Shown here one piece after another: positions 1 to 7,867 of a stretch of 64,000 bases of DNA. Each line of letters opens with the position of its first letter. Positions within the stretch are counted from its first letter, which is position 1. Below the pieces are notes generated by a model, which was given only the letters and a program-made list of their open reading frames with translations, did not search any database and was not told where the DNA came from. A program made the position numbers and the translations under genes. The stretch is from Tessaracoccus lapidicaptus (lineage in GTDB: Bacteria; Actinomycetota; Actinomycetes; Propionibacteriales; Propionibacteriaceae), in assembly GCF_001693815.1 (NCBI RefSeq), contig NZ_MBQD01000011.1:310001-374000 (forward strand), read 5' to 3'.

Positions 1-343
1 CGGCGCCGAGCTTGATGCCGCCGAAGTAGCGGGTGACGACGGCCACCACGTCGGTCAGGCCGTTCTTCTGCAGCACCTGCAGCATCGGGACGCCCGCGGT
101 GCCGGCGGGCTCCCCGTCGTCAGAGCTGCGTGCGGTGCGCCCGTCTGGGCCCAGGACGAACGCCGAGCAGTGGTGCCGGGCGTCGAAGTGCGCCGAACGT
201 CGTTCCTCGACGACGGCGCGGGCCGCCTCCTCGGTCTCGACGCGACGCAACCGGGTGAGGAACCTCGAGCGCTTGATCTCCAACTCGACGTCAACGCCGC
301 CGTCCACGGCGGTGTCGATGGTGCGGAAGGCGGTACTAGACAC
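1..343 (-). CDS. YigZ/IMPACT family protein (partial, C-terminus beyond window)
   Basis: This is the N-terminal 114 residues of a UPF0029/YigZ (IMPACT-like) protein; the rest lies beyond the left edge. The minus-strand translation contains the family core SSDDGEPAGTAG followed by VVTRYFGGIKLGA, which is typical of YigZ proteins. The family is linked to translation regulation, but its biochemical role in bacteria is unsettled. I chose the GTG at 341-343 because no ATG is available before the conserved region. This start overlaps the last 8 bases of the upstream peroxiredoxin gene, so the two are probably translationally coupled. The family assignment is firm; the start is inferred. Confidence 0.88.
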   Translation of the reverse strand, partial: MSSTAFRTIDTAVDGGVDVELEIKRSRFLTRLRRVETEEAARAVVEERRSAHFDARHHCSAFVLGPDGRTARSSDDGEPAGTAGVPMLQVLQKNGLTDVVAVVTRYFGGIKLGA

Positions 344-824
344 CCAGTTCGCGGCGCAGCTTGGCCACGTGCCCCGTCGCCTTCACGTTGTACTGGGCGA
401 CCCGGACGGTGCCGACCCCGTCGCCGTCGACGTCGATGACGAACGTCGAGCGCAGCACGCCCTCGATCTCCTTGCCGTACAGCTTGCGGGGGCCGTAGGC
501 GCCGTAAGCGTCGTGTACGACCCGCTCGGGGTCGGCCAGCAGGGTGAAGCCCAGGTCCGAGGACTTGCTGAACTTGGCCAGCCGCTCCACGGGGTCGGGG
601 GAGCAGCCCAGCACGCTGTACCCGGCGTCGTGGAACGCGTCGATGGCCGTGGAGAAGTCCACGGCCTGCGTGGTGCAGCCCGGCGTCATGGCGGCGGGGT
701 AGAAGTAGAGGATCACCGCGCGGCCGGCGAAGTCGGCCAGCGAGACCTCGTCACCGTCCTGGTTCGGGAGCGTGAAGGATGGCGCGGTCGAGCCCGTGGT
801 CAGTCGTGCGGTCATGCGCGACAT
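336..824 (-). CDS. bcp: Bcp/PrxQ-type peroxiredoxin
   Basis: A 162-residue thioredoxin-fold peroxidase of the AhpC/TSA family that reduces hydroperoxides in the cytoplasm. The peroxidatic motif is YPAAMTPGCTTQA, with the active cysteine at about residue 50. In classical Bcp/PrxQ a resolving cysteine lies five residues later; here that position is valine (GCTTQAV). The only other cysteine nearby is Cys74 in LGCSPD. The enzyme may therefore be a 1-Cys variant or use Cys74. The ATG at 824 is used; an internal ATG at 815 is the alternative. The downstream YigZ gene overlaps its stop, suggesting a two-gene unit. Confidence 0.9.
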   Translation of the reverse strand: MSRMTARLTTGSTAPSFTLPNQDGDEVSLADFAGRAVILYFYPAAMTPGCTTQAVDFSTAIDAFHDAGYSVLGCSPDPVERLAKFSKSSDLGFTLLADPERVVHDAYGAYGPRKLYGKEIEGVLRSTFVIDVDGDGVGTVRVAQYNVKATGHVAKLRRELGV

Positions 825-892
825 TCTAGAGGGCTGGAGCCCCGGGGCCGGCGGGTCGATAGGCTGGGGGACAGTCAGTGGAGGAGAACCGC

Positions 893-1228
893 ATGTCTAA
901 TGGCTCTAACCGTTCCGTGGAGGACATCCGCGCCGACCTCGCCGCGAACCGGGCGAAGCTCGCCCAGGCCGCGTCGGATGCCGTGGAGTCCGTCAAGCCG
1001 GCGAACATCGCCCGGGCCGCGCTCGACGAGACGAAGCTGTTCGCCAAGACCGAGTTCGAGGCGGTCGCCTCCCAGGTGCGCGACGACGAGGGCGGCTGGC
1101 GCACCGACCGGCTCCTCGCCATCGGTGGCGCGGTGCTCGGGCTGGTCGTGTTCGCCGTGACCATCAACTCGATCGCGAAGCGCCGGACATCGCTGGAGGC
1201 GCGGGCCCGCCGGGCGATCTCAGGCTGA
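893..1228 (+). CDS. DUF3618 domain membrane-anchored protein
   Basis: A 111-residue protein opening with RSVEDIRADLAANRAKLAQ, the charged helical motif of the actinobacterial DUF3618 family. One hydrophobic segment (LLAIGGAVLGLVVFAVTI) lies near residues 78-95, followed by a basic tail, consistent with a C-terminally anchored membrane protein. The function is unknown; relatives often neighbour envelope or stress genes. I chose the ATG at 893 because a GGAGGAG ribosome site ends six bases upstream. A GTG at 878 would put that site inside the coding region. Confidence 0.75.
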   Translation: MSNGSNRSVEDIRADLAANRAKLAQAASDAVESVKPANIARAALDETKLFAKTEFEAVASQVRDDEGGWRTDRLLAIGGAVLGLVVFAVTINSIAKRRTSLEARARRAISG

Positions 1229-1313
1229 TCGCTCCCGCACCGGGGCCGGCGCCGGTCGCGCGGGGCCCCGACCTCGCCGCGGGGCGCGCCCGGGCGTGTT
1301 GTTTGCTAGGCCC

Positions 1314-2327
1314 ATGCGTCGCCTCTTCGCCCTGTGGATCGTGCTCCCACCGGCCCTGATGGGCTGCACGGGAGATGCCGCCGTGTCCCCGTCGCCCACC
1401 ACCTCCACGCCCTCCAGCGCACCTGCGAGCCCCACGCCGAGTCCGACGCCCACGCCATCGCCCAGCCCGAGCCCGTCGCCCAGCCCGTCCCCCGTGGACG
1501 TGTTGCCGGCCGGCGTCATCAACGTCCTGTTCTTCGGGACGGACTCGCGCGATCCGAAGTCGCTCGGCGGCAATGCCGACGCCATCATCGTCGCCCAGCT
1601 GTCCGCCGACCACCAGAGCATGACGCTGGTCTCGATCGCCCGCGACACCTACGTCGACTATGCCGGGGGTGGGCGCGGAAAGATCAACGGCAGCTTCCCG
1701 GCCGGCGGCACCGAGAAGCTCCGGGGTACGGTGTCGAACCTCCTCGGCGGGCTGCCGATCCACTACGTCGTCCAGGCGAACTTCACCGGGTTCATCAACA
1801 TCACCCGGTGGCTCGACGGATTCGACGTACAGAACCAGAAGGCCACCAGCGTCACGGTGCAGAGCACCGGGCGACGCGTCACGTTCCCGGCGGGCACCAT
1901 CACGCTCGGCGGGACCGACGCCCTCATCTACAGCCGCGAGCGCAAGACGATGCCTCTCGGCGACCTCGACCGCGCCCAGCGGCATCGCGCCGTCCTCAGC
2001 GGCATGGTGTCGCGGTTGAAGGAACGGCTGGCGGAGGACCCCGCCGGCTTCGCGGAGCTCCTCGCCAGCCTCTACGGCAACGTGAAGGTGACCGGCCCGC
2101 TCGACGCGGACGCGCTCACCGGCCTGGTGCCTGCGATCAGCGCCGTCGATGCGGGACGCGTGACCTCGCTCATGGTGCCGATCCGGGGCTTCGGGACCGT
2201 GAACGGCGCCTCGGTCAACCTGCTCGACGAGGCGCGCACGGCGGCGCTCGCCGCCGCCCTGGAGCAGGGCGACGTCACCGGCTACGTCGAGCGCTACGGC
2301 GCCGGCTACGCGCCGACGGGCGGCTGA
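1314..2327 (+). CDS. LytR-CpsA-Psr (LCP) family cell-wall glycopolymer transferase, lipoprotein
   Basis: A 337-residue LCP protein, a family that attaches glycopolymers to peptidoglycan outside the membrane. The N-terminus is a lipoprotein signal (LPPALMGC, lipobox cysteine 18). It is followed by a low-complexity Pro-Ser-Thr linker at residues 25-60, a flexible wall spacer. The LCP core begins at VLFFGTDSRD and continues through TLVSIARDTYV, GRGKINGSFPAGG and ALIYSRERKT, which contain the conserved Arg and Asp residues that bind the polyprenyl pyrophosphate head group. A GTG at 1296 would add six residues before the signal peptide; the ATG at 1314 gives a better lipoprotein signal. It appears monocistronic, convergent with the arsC pair. 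Confidence 0.88.
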   Translation: MRRLFALWIVLPPALMGCTGDAAVSPSPTTSTPSSAPASPTPSPTPTPSPSPSPSPSPSPVDVLPAGVINVLFFGTDSRDPKSLGGNADAIIVAQLSADHQSMTLVSIARDTYVDYAGGGRGKINGSFPAGGTEKLRGTVSNLLGGLPIHYVVQANFTGFINITRWLDGFDVQNQKATSVTVQSTGRRVTFPAGTITLGGTDALIYSRERKTMPLGDLDRAQRHRAVLSGMVSRLKERLAEDPAGFAELLASLYGNVKVTGPLDADALTGLVPAISAVDAGRVTSLMVPIRGFGTVNGASVNLLDEARTAALAAALEQGDVTGYVERYGAGYAPTGG

Positions 2328-2333
2328 GCCGCG

Positions 2334-2741
2334 TCAGCTCGCCGGAACCAGCTCCTCGATGAGTGCCTCCACCCGACGGCGGATCTCGTCGCGGATGGGG
2401 CGGACGGCCTCGAGGCCCTGTCCGGCCGGGTCGTCGAGCGTCCAGTCCTCGTAGCGCTTCCCGGGGTAGAACGGGCAGGTGTCGCCGCAGCCCATGGTGA
2501 CGACGACGTCGGACACCTCGACGGCCTCCGTGGTGAGGATCTTGGGCTGCTCGGCCGAGATGTCGATGCCCTCCTCGGCCATCGCGGCGACGGCGGCGGG
2601 GTTGACGGTGTCGGCGGGCGCGGACCCGGCGGAGCGGACCTCGATGCGGCCGGCGCCCAGGTGGCGCAGGTAGCCGGCGGCCATCTGGGACCGGCCGGCG
2701 TTGTGGACGCAGACGAACAGGACGCTGGGCTTGTCGGACAT
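2334..2741 (-). CDS. arsC: Arsenate reductase ArsC (low-molecular-weight phosphatase fold)
   Basis: A 135-residue stand-alone ArsC. The N-terminal P-loop VCVHNAGRSQ has the nucleophilic cysteine of the LMW-phosphatase/ArsC fold. Downstream VVTMGCGDTCPFYPGKRYEDW is shared with actinobacterial arsenate reductases, several of which use mycothiol and mycoredoxin. It reduces arsenate to arsenite. It lies 10 bases downstream of the ArsR-ArsC fusion on the same strand, so both should be co-transcribed and arsenic-induced. No arsenite exporter (ArsB or Acr3) is in the window. Confidence 0.92.
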   Translation of the reverse strand: MSDKPSVLFVCVHNAGRSQMAAGYLRHLGAGRIEVRSAGSAPADTVNPAAVAAMAEEGIDISAEQPKILTTEAVEVSDVVVTMGCGDTCPFYPGKRYEDWTLDDPAGQGLEAVRPIRDEIRRRVEALIEELVPAS

Positions 2742-2751
2742 GCGGGACCTT

Positions 2752-3744
2752 TCAGTGGGTGGCGATACCCAGCTCGGCGAGCAGGGTGGTGAGTTTGGCC
2801 GAGATGCGGTCGCGGACCTCGCGCACCTCGTCGACGGGGCGGCCGGCAGGATCGGGCAGATCCCAGTCCAGGTAGCGCTTCCCGGGGTACAGGGGGCAGG
2901 AGTCGCCGCACCCCATCGTCACGACGACGTCCGCCGCACGGACCACGTCGTCGGTGAGGGGCTTGGGGAACTCGTCGCCGATGTCCAGGCCCAGCTCTGC
3001 CAGCGCCTCGACGACGGCGGGGTTGACATCCGCGGCCGGCAACGAGCCGGCCGACCGCACGTGGACCTTCCCCGGGGCCATGGCGGCCAGCAGCGCGGCA
3101 GCCATCTGGGACCGTCCCGCGTTGTGGGTGCAGACGAACAGCACCTCGGGGACGGCCTTCGGCAGGTGTCCGCGGGACTGCGCCAGGGCGGTCAGGCGTT
3201 CGCCGGCGAAGCGGACCGCCATGATCGGCACGAATGTCTTGATCCGGGCGGTGCGGTAGAGCGTCTGGAACGACTCGTGGACGTACCGGTCGACCGTCTC
3301 GCGGGCGAAGATCCCCGTGAACCGGTGGGCCAGTTCGTCGATGCCGCGCGCGAGGACGTGTTCCACGGTCCCGTCCGACGGCAGGTCCAGGTGGGCCGAG
3401 ACGTGCACCTCGGGGACGCTGCCCTGGGTCAGTGCGCGGAGCTGGTCCGCCACATCGGTGAGGGCGGGGGGAGCGACCCGGTAGTAGGTCCACGTCCCTT
3501 CCCTCCGCCGGGACACAAGTCCCGCCTCGTAGAGCACCTTGAGGTGGTGGCTCAGCGTTGGTTGCGACAACTCGATCGCCTGGGTGAAGTCGCACCCGCA
3601 GGCCTCGCCCCGGGGGTCCGCCGCGATCATGGCGAGCATCCGCAGCCGGACCGGGTCAGCCAGAGCCCTGAGGGTTCCGGTCAGCGCCGCGGTTCGCTCT
3701 GAAGAGAGGGGATCGGGGAGGATGCCCGGCTCGCATATCGACAT
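2752..3744 (-). CDS. ArsR-family repressor fused to ArsC arsenate reductase
   Basis: A 330-residue three-part fusion. Residues 1-105 are a winged-helix ArsR domain (QPTLSHHLKVLYEAGLVSRR recognition region) with a CGC pair (Cys49, Cys51) placed for arsenite sensing. Residues 120-195 form a helical segment (VDRYVHESFQTLYRTARIK) like the three-helix region found before some actinobacterial ArsC domains. Residues 200-330 are a complete ArsC with P-loop FVCTHNAGRSQ (Cys205) and VTMGCGDSCPLYPGKRY. The protein thus combines the arsenite-sensing repressor with the enzyme that makes arsenite. The ATG at 3744 lies directly after a -10-like element and a palindrome, suggesting a leaderless autoregulated transcript. 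The stand-alone arsC follows. Confidence 0.9.
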   Translation of the reverse strand: MSICEPGILPDPLSSERTAALTGTLRALADPVRLRMLAMIAADPRGEACGCDFTQAIELSQPTLSHHLKVLYEAGLVSRRREGTWTYYRVAPPALTDVADQLRALTQGSVPEVHVSAHLDLPSDGTVEHVLARGIDELAHRFTGIFARETVDRYVHESFQTLYRTARIKTFVPIMAVRFAGERLTALAQSRGHLPKAVPEVLFVCTHNAGRSQMAAALLAAMAPGKVHVRSAGSLPAADVNPAVVEALAELGLDIGDEFPKPLTDDVVRAADVVVTMGCGDSCPLYPGKRYLDWDLPDPAGRPVDEVREVRDRISAKLTTLLAELGIATH

Positions 3745-3747
3745 AGC

Positions 3748-3779
3748 TCAATATTGATGGGCATCGATATAGGAGTCAA
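3748..3779 (-). promoter_or_regulatory. Promoter/operator of the arsRC-arsC unit
   Basis: On the minus strand a -35-like TTGACT (3774-3779) is followed about 17 bases later by CAATAT (3751-3756), inside the perfect 10-bp palindrome TCAATATTGA (3748-3757). A second small palindrome, ATCGAT, lies at 3763-3768. The start codon is only about 7 bases beyond the -10, so the transcript is probably leaderless. The fusion's ArsR domain is the expected ligand. Sequence is direct; function is inferred. Confidence 0.5.
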
Positions 3780-3844
3780 GGGAGAGCGCGCAGGGGGCCG
3801 ATTGGACACGTCGGCGAGACAGCGTCTAGAGTTATTCCTCGCGC

Positions 3845-3920
<76 letters not shown>

Positions 3921-3927
3921 CTGACAC

Positions 3928-3969
3928 GCACGGCCTTCGTCCTCACGGGCGGGGGCCGTGCGGCTTTTT
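3928..3969 (+). terminator. Rho-independent terminator after tRNA-Lys
   Basis: GCACGGCC (3928-3935) pairs with GGCCGTGC (3954-3961) and is followed by GGCTTTTT. Its position eight bases after the tRNA CCA end fits termination of the tRNA transcript. Confidence 0.8.
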
Positions 3970-4014
3970 CGCCGATTGCTGGAATTCCGCCACATCGTCG
4001 TCTTGACTGGACGC

Positions 4015-4923
4015 ATGAGTGATGACCTTTACGCAGTGGACAAGCAGGCTCAGAAGCTCGCCGGCGAGAAGGGTGGCTTCCCCGCCCAGGAGCAGCAGCC
4101 CCCCGGCCTGACCCCGCCCATGGAGCCCACCCCGGACCACGGTGAGCAGACCTGGGTCGGCCGCGACCGTCTCGCCGGCCTCAAGGCCCTCATCACCGGC
4201 GGTGACTCCGGCATCGGCCGTGCGGTCGCGATCGCGTACGCCCGCGAGGGGGCCGACGTCGCCATCAACTACCTGCCCGAGGAACAGTCCGACGCCGAGG
4301 AGACCAAGGCGTGGGTGGAGAAGGCCGGCCGCACGTGCGTGCTGGTGCCGGGCGACCTGACGGAGGAGACCGTCGCCCGCAAGATCGTCGACGACGCCGC
4401 CGCCGGCATGGGCGGTCTCGACATCGTCGTCAACAACGCCGGGTTCCAGTGGGCCCGCCGCGATAGCGGCCTCGCCGACGTGAAGACCTCCGACATGGAC
4501 CGCGTGTTCAAGACCAACCTCTACGCGTTGTTCTGGGTGAGCCAGCAGGCGCTGAAGTACCTGGGCAAGGGCTCGAGCATCATCAACGTGAGCTCCATCC
4601 AGGCCTACGACCCCTCAGAGCCGCTGATCGACTACGCGGCGACGAAGGCCGCCATCAACAACTTCACGGTCAACCTGGCTGCGGACCTGGGCTCGAAGGG
4701 CATCCGGGTCAATGCGGTCGCGCCTGGCCCCATCTGGACGCCGCTGCAGCCGGCGACCAAGCCGGGCGACGGCATGCCCTCGTTCGGCGGCGACACGCCG
4801 CTCGGCCGCGCCGGACAGCCGGCCGAACTGGCCGGGGCGTTCGTGTTCCTGGCGAGCCCGGCGGAGGCGTCGTACGTGAGCGGTACCGTCGTCGGCGTGA
4901 CGGGCGGGCGGCCGGTGTTCTGA
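4015..4923 (+). CDS. SDR family oxidoreductase (YhdF/YghA-like general stress type)
   Basis: A 302-residue NAD(P)-dependent short-chain dehydrogenase. The N-terminal 45 residues are the Gln/Pro-rich extension (KGGFPAQEQQPPGLTPPM) typical of the YhdF/YghA stress group. The Rossmann glycine motif is TGGDSGIGRA. NNAG is present, followed by the catalytic Ser (VSSIQAY) and the YAATK Tyr-Lys pair. The C-terminal VSGTVVGVTGG is also typical. The substrate is unknown for this group. The ATG at 4015 is chosen because the extension starts there with good homology to the family. It lies alone between tRNA-Lys and convergent topoisomerase IB. Confidence 0.9.
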   Translation: MSDDLYAVDKQAQKLAGEKGGFPAQEQQPPGLTPPMEPTPDHGEQTWVGRDRLAGLKALITGGDSGIGRAVAIAYAREGADVAINYLPEEQSDAEETKAWVEKAGRTCVLVPGDLTEETVARKIVDDAAAGMGGLDIVVNNAGFQWARRDSGLADVKTSDMDRVFKTNLYALFWVSQQALKYLGKGSSIINVSSIQAYDPSEPLIDYAATKAAINNFTVNLAADLGSKGIRVNAVAPGPIWTPLQPATKPGDGMPSFGGDTPLGRAGQPAELAGAFVFLASPAEASYVSGTVVGVTGGRPVF

Positions 4924-4932
4924 CCCTCGCGT

Positions 4933-5931
4933 CTAGCTGAGCAGTTCGAGGACGGCTCTCTCCAGGCCCGCCTGCCGGGCACGGGGGGAGCCGTACCTGC
5001 GCCGCGTGGCCTCGCCGATGGTGAGGCCGGCGTCGTAGGCGTCGAGGACGCGCGGGTCGATGTAGGAGGAGCGCGCCACCGTCGGCGTGTTCCCCAGGTA
5101 GCCCGCGACCTCCACGACGGCGGCGCGGATCGCGCGCTTGCGGGAGGCGGCGGTGTCGCCCGGCTCGTCGGAGTCGGCGAGGGCCGCGGCGGCGATGACC
5201 GTCGCGTGCCAGGTGCGGAAGTCCTTGGCCGTGATGGCGCCGTCGAACAGGTCGCGCAGGTAGCCGTTGACCGCCGCGCTGGTCAGGTCGCGCCAGCTGT
5301 CGCCGTCGCGGAAGGCCAGGAGTCGCGGGCTGTCGTCGCGCCGCCGCCGGAGCTTCTCGAGGACCGCGACGGCCGACGGGTCGTCGACCTCCACCGTGTG
5401 CTCCACGCCGGACTTGCCGGTGAACCGGAACACCATGACGTCGCCGCGCCGCCGGACGTGTCGGCGCTCGAGCGTCGTCAACCCGAACGATCCGTGCGCG
5501 TCGCTGTAGGCGTCGTTGCCGATGCGGAAGTACCCGACGTCCAGGAGCCGGGCGGCGCACGCGGCGGTGCGCTCCATGGGCAGGCCATCGGCCTGGAGGT
5601 CGCGCTCGATGCGACGCCGGGCGGTCGGGAGGTGCCGCGCGGCCTCGGCCACGCGGTCGAACTTCGACCGGTCCCGGCGGCGGCGCCACTCCGGGTGGTA
5701 CAGGTACTGGCGGCGCCCCGCGTCGTCGGTGCCCACCGCCTGCAGGTGCCCGTTGGGGTGCGGGCAGATCCACACGTCGGTCCAGGCCGGAGGGATGGCG
5801 AGGGACCGAATTCGCTCGACGTCGTCGGGCGGCACCGGACGGCCGTCGGCGTCGCGGTAGCTGAAACCCTTGCCGTGACGGCGGCGGGTGAGCCCCGGCG
5901 AGCGGGGGTCCGCGCGGCGCAGACGCATCAT
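4933..5931 (-). CDS. DNA topoisomerase IB (bacterial poxvirus-like)
   Basis: A 332-residue type IB topoisomerase that relaxes supercoils through a 3'-phosphotyrosyl intermediate. The N-terminal domain has the family motif SYRDADGRPV and IPPAWTDVWICPHPNGHLQA. Catalytic-region landmarks include YFRIGNDAY, FRFTGKSG (lysine), KDFRTWHATV (arginine and histidine) and the active tyrosine in ARSSYIDP at about residue 290. The start at 5931 (MMRLRR) may be one residue early. It is convergent with the SDR gene, 10 bases apart. Confidence 0.92.
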   Translation of the reverse strand: MMRLRRADPRSPGLTRRRHGKGFSYRDADGRPVPPDDVERIRSLAIPPAWTDVWICPHPNGHLQAVGTDDAGRRQYLYHPEWRRRRDRSKFDRVAEAARHLPTARRRIERDLQADGLPMERTAACAARLLDVGYFRIGNDAYSDAHGSFGLTTLERRHVRRRGDVMVFRFTGKSGVEHTVEVDDPSAVAVLEKLRRRRDDSPRLLAFRDGDSWRDLTSAAVNGYLRDLFDGAITAKDFRTWHATVIAAAALADSDEPGDTAASRKRAIRAAVVEVAGYLGNTPTVARSSYIDPRVLDAYDAGLTIGEATRRRYGSPRARQAGLERAVLELLS

Positions 5932-5964
5932 GGGCGGAATGCTAGAACGCCGACGGGGCCCTGA

Positions 5965-6209
5965 CCAGAGTGCGAGTTCATCGGCCCAAACGGCGCCGGC
6001 AAGTCGACGTCCATCAGAACCTGCTCGGGCTCATCCACCCCACCAGCGGCACCGCGACCGTCTTCGGCAAGGACATCACGACCTCCGGCCTCGAGATCCG
6101 CCAACAGGTCGGCTACCTGCCGTCCGAGGTCTTCTACTACGACGACAACGTGGGGGCCGCGATCGCCACGACGTATCGAGCGTTCGCCGCCCGCGACCTC
6201 GCGGTGTGA
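5965..6209 (+). pseudogene. Remnant of an ABC transporter ATP-binding subunit
   Basis: Only a fragment around the Walker A region remains. One frame reads EFIGPNGAGKSTSIR. After about position 6015 the homology continues one frame over as NLLGLIHPTSGTATVFGKDI and QQVGYLPSEVFYYDD, ending at a TGA at 6207-6209. A single-base deletion between the two parts explains this. There is no N-terminal beta-strand and no signature, Walker B or switch region. The style resembles ATPases of two-component drug or peptide exporters. It lies between topoisomerase IB and tRNA-His and is a decayed gene. Confidence 0.75.
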
Positions 6210-6225
6210 GGAGGGGCAGACGCAG

Positions 6226-6262
6226 AAAACCCGCCCCGGGACTCAGGCCGGGACGGGTTTCC
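6226..6262 (-). terminator. Terminator after tRNA-His
   Basis: Inverted repeat AAACCCGCCCCGG (6227-6239) and CCGGGACGGGTTT (6248-6260), with one mismatch. On the minus strand it follows the tRNA-His 3' end and ends in a T-rich run, so it should terminate that transcript. Confidence 0.7.
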
Positions 6263-6267
6263 GCCGG

Positions 6268-6341
6268 GGTGAGTAACGGGACTTGAACCCGCGACTTCCT
6301 GGACCACAACCAGGTGCTCTACCAGCTGAGCTATACCCACC
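6268..6341 (-). tRNA. tRNA-His (anticodon GTG)
   Basis: On the minus strand a cloverleaf with acceptor GTGGGTA paired to TACTCAC, anticodon loop TTGTGGT and T loop GGTTCAAGTCC. The encoded extra G(-1) and discriminator C73 characteristic of tRNA-His are present. CCA is not encoded (the genome reads CCG). Confidence 0.96.
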
Positions 6342-6400
6342 ATGACGTCGCCCTCAAGCGACTGGGAAACAATAGCGTACGCGCCGACGGTGAGGGAAAT

Positions 6401-7027
6401 TCACCGGGCGGTGGCGTCGCCGTTTCCCGTGACGGTGCCGTGGTGGCGCGCGCTGATCTCCCGCAGCTGGGCGGTGGTGAGTCCCGGCGGGGGGAGGAAG
6501 ACGGCCTCGCGGTAGTAGCGCAGCTCCTCGATGGACTCCTGGATGTCGGACAGCGCGCGGTGCGTGCCGGACTTGGTGGGGGCCTGGTAGAGGGCCTTGG
6601 GATACCAGCGCCGGGCCAGCTCCTTGACCGACGACACGTCGACGTTGCGGTAGTGCACCCAGCTCTCGAACTCCGGCATGTCGCGCGCCAGGAAGGCCCG
6701 GTCGGTCCCGATCGTGTTGCCCGCGAGCGGGGCCTTCCTCTCCACCGGGACGAGGGACCGGACGTAGTCCATCACCTGGTCCGTCGCCTCCGCCATGGTC
6801 ATCCCCTCATGCAGGACGTCGAGCAGGCCGGACCGGGTGTGCATGTCGCGGACGAAGTCGTCCATCTGCGCGAGCTGCTCGTCGGTGGGGCGGATGAGCA
6901 GGTCGACGCCCTCGCCGAGGACGTTGAGGTCACCGTCGGTGACGAGGACGGCCACCTCGATCAGCGCGTCGACCGCCAGATTCAGGCCGGTCATCTCGCA
7001 GTCCACCCACACCAGGTTCTCACTCAT
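6401..7027 (-). CDS. orn: Oligoribonuclease
   Basis: A 208-residue DEDDh 3'-5' exoribonuclease that degrades di- to penta-nucleotides, including pGpG-type products. The first acidic motif is LVWVDCEMTGL near the start. Others are NTIGTDRAFLARDMP, YRNVDVSSVKELARRWYP and HRALSDIQESIEELRYYR. The C-terminus extends about 20 residues beyond the E. coli enzyme. The ATG at 7027 fits the family N-terminus (MSENLVWVDCEMTGL). tRNA-His follows on the same strand. Confidence 0.96.
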   Translation of the reverse strand: MSENLVWVDCEMTGLNLAVDALIEVAVLVTDGDLNVLGEGVDLLIRPTDEQLAQMDDFVRDMHTRSGLLDVLHEGMTMAEATDQVMDYVRSLVPVERKAPLAGNTIGTDRAFLARDMPEFESWVHYRNVDVSSVKELARRWYPKALYQAPTKSGTHRALSDIQESIEELRYYREAVFLPPPGLTTAQLREISARHHGTVTGNGDATAR

Positions 7028-7121
7028 GGTGCCCAATCTAGGGGTGAGACGGCGGCGCCGCCCAACCGCCGCCGGCGGCTCGCGACCCCGCGGCCGACGT
7101 CGGTACACTGGGCGATCGTCG

Positions 7122-7194
7122 GCCCCTGTAGCTCAGCGGATAGAGCATCTGACTTCTAATCAGCCGGTCGCAGGTTCGAGTCCTGCCTGGGGCG
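7122..7194 (+). tRNA. tRNA-Arg (anticodon TCT)
   Basis: Cloverleaf with GCCCCTG at the 5' end, D arm GCTCAGCGGATAGAGC, anticodon stem CTGACTTCTAATCAG (TCT), T arm GCAGGTTCGAGTCCTGC and CTGGGGC at the 3' end. The acceptor has one U-U mismatch at pair 6-67. CCA is not encoded. Confidence 0.95.
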
Positions 7195-7213
7195 CCGCGG
7201 ACGGATCTCCTCC

Positions 7214-7813
7214 TCAGGCGAGGGACCAGTTCGCCAGCTCGACGAAATCGAACCACCCCAGCTCCGGGCGCATCGTCACCGACATGAGGTGTGCCGTCTC
7301 CACCCGCATCGTCCCCACCTCGGGGGAGCCCTCCAGCCGGGCTCGGATCTCCCGGTCCGGCACGTCGCCGGTGGCGTAGGCGAGGGTCACGTGCGGGGCG
7401 TACGGCCGGTCGGGCATGGTGCCGCCGAAGGTGCCGAGCGCGGCGCGCCGCACCCCGTCGACGAGCGCCTCCCACCCCGGCGTCGACTCGCCGACGCATT
7501 CGACCGCGCGCTCGTGCACCTGCGGGGGCCCGACCCTGAGGTCGAAGGCCGGCACCCCGGCGAGTTCGACGGTCAGCGCGTCGGCGAGCCGGGTGATCTC
7601 CCGGTTGCCGATCTCGTCGTACTGCGCGAGGCGGTTGACGGTGAAGTGCAGCCATGCCCGCGGCATGACGGGGAGATCCGGCACGCCGTCGAGCCGCGAC
7701 TGGAGGTCCGCCAGGCGGTCCGTGACGTCCTCGTCGGGGACGACGTAGACGTGCAGCGACCCGTCGAGCCGGTCCCAGGTGGTCGTGGCGTCGAAGAAGC
7801 TCTCCATGCGCAC
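7214..7813 (-). CDS. 2'-5' RNA ligase / LigT-like 2H phosphoesterase
   Basis: A 199-residue member of the 2H phosphoesterase superfamily, defined by two H-x-T/S motifs. The first is WLHFTVNRL and the second YAPHVTLAYA. Relatives are RNA 2'-5' ligases or cyclic phosphodiesterases; the cellular substrate cannot be told from sequence. An ATG two codons in (7807, MESFF) is an equally good start. The gene is transcribed toward tRNA-Arg and divergently from the PrsW gene. Confidence 0.82.
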   Translation of the reverse strand: MRMESFFDATTTWDRLDGSLHVYVVPDEDVTDRLADLQSRLDGVPDLPVMPRAWLHFTVNRLAQYDEIGNREITRLADALTVELAGVPAFDLRVGPPQVHERAVECVGESTPGWEALVDGVRRAALGTFGGTMPDRPYAPHVTLAYATGDVPDREIRARLEGSPEVGTMRVETAHLMSVTMRPELGWFDFVELANWSLA

Positions 7814-7867
7814 ACCCTAGGCGAGACCGCCTCGCCGCGACGGCCTGACGGTACGCTGGGCGCCATC

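Noticed and set aside
1385-1500. Variable tandem repeat in the LCP gene
   Set aside because: It is a Pro-Ser-Thr linker with irregular codons, typical of wall-spanning lipoproteins.
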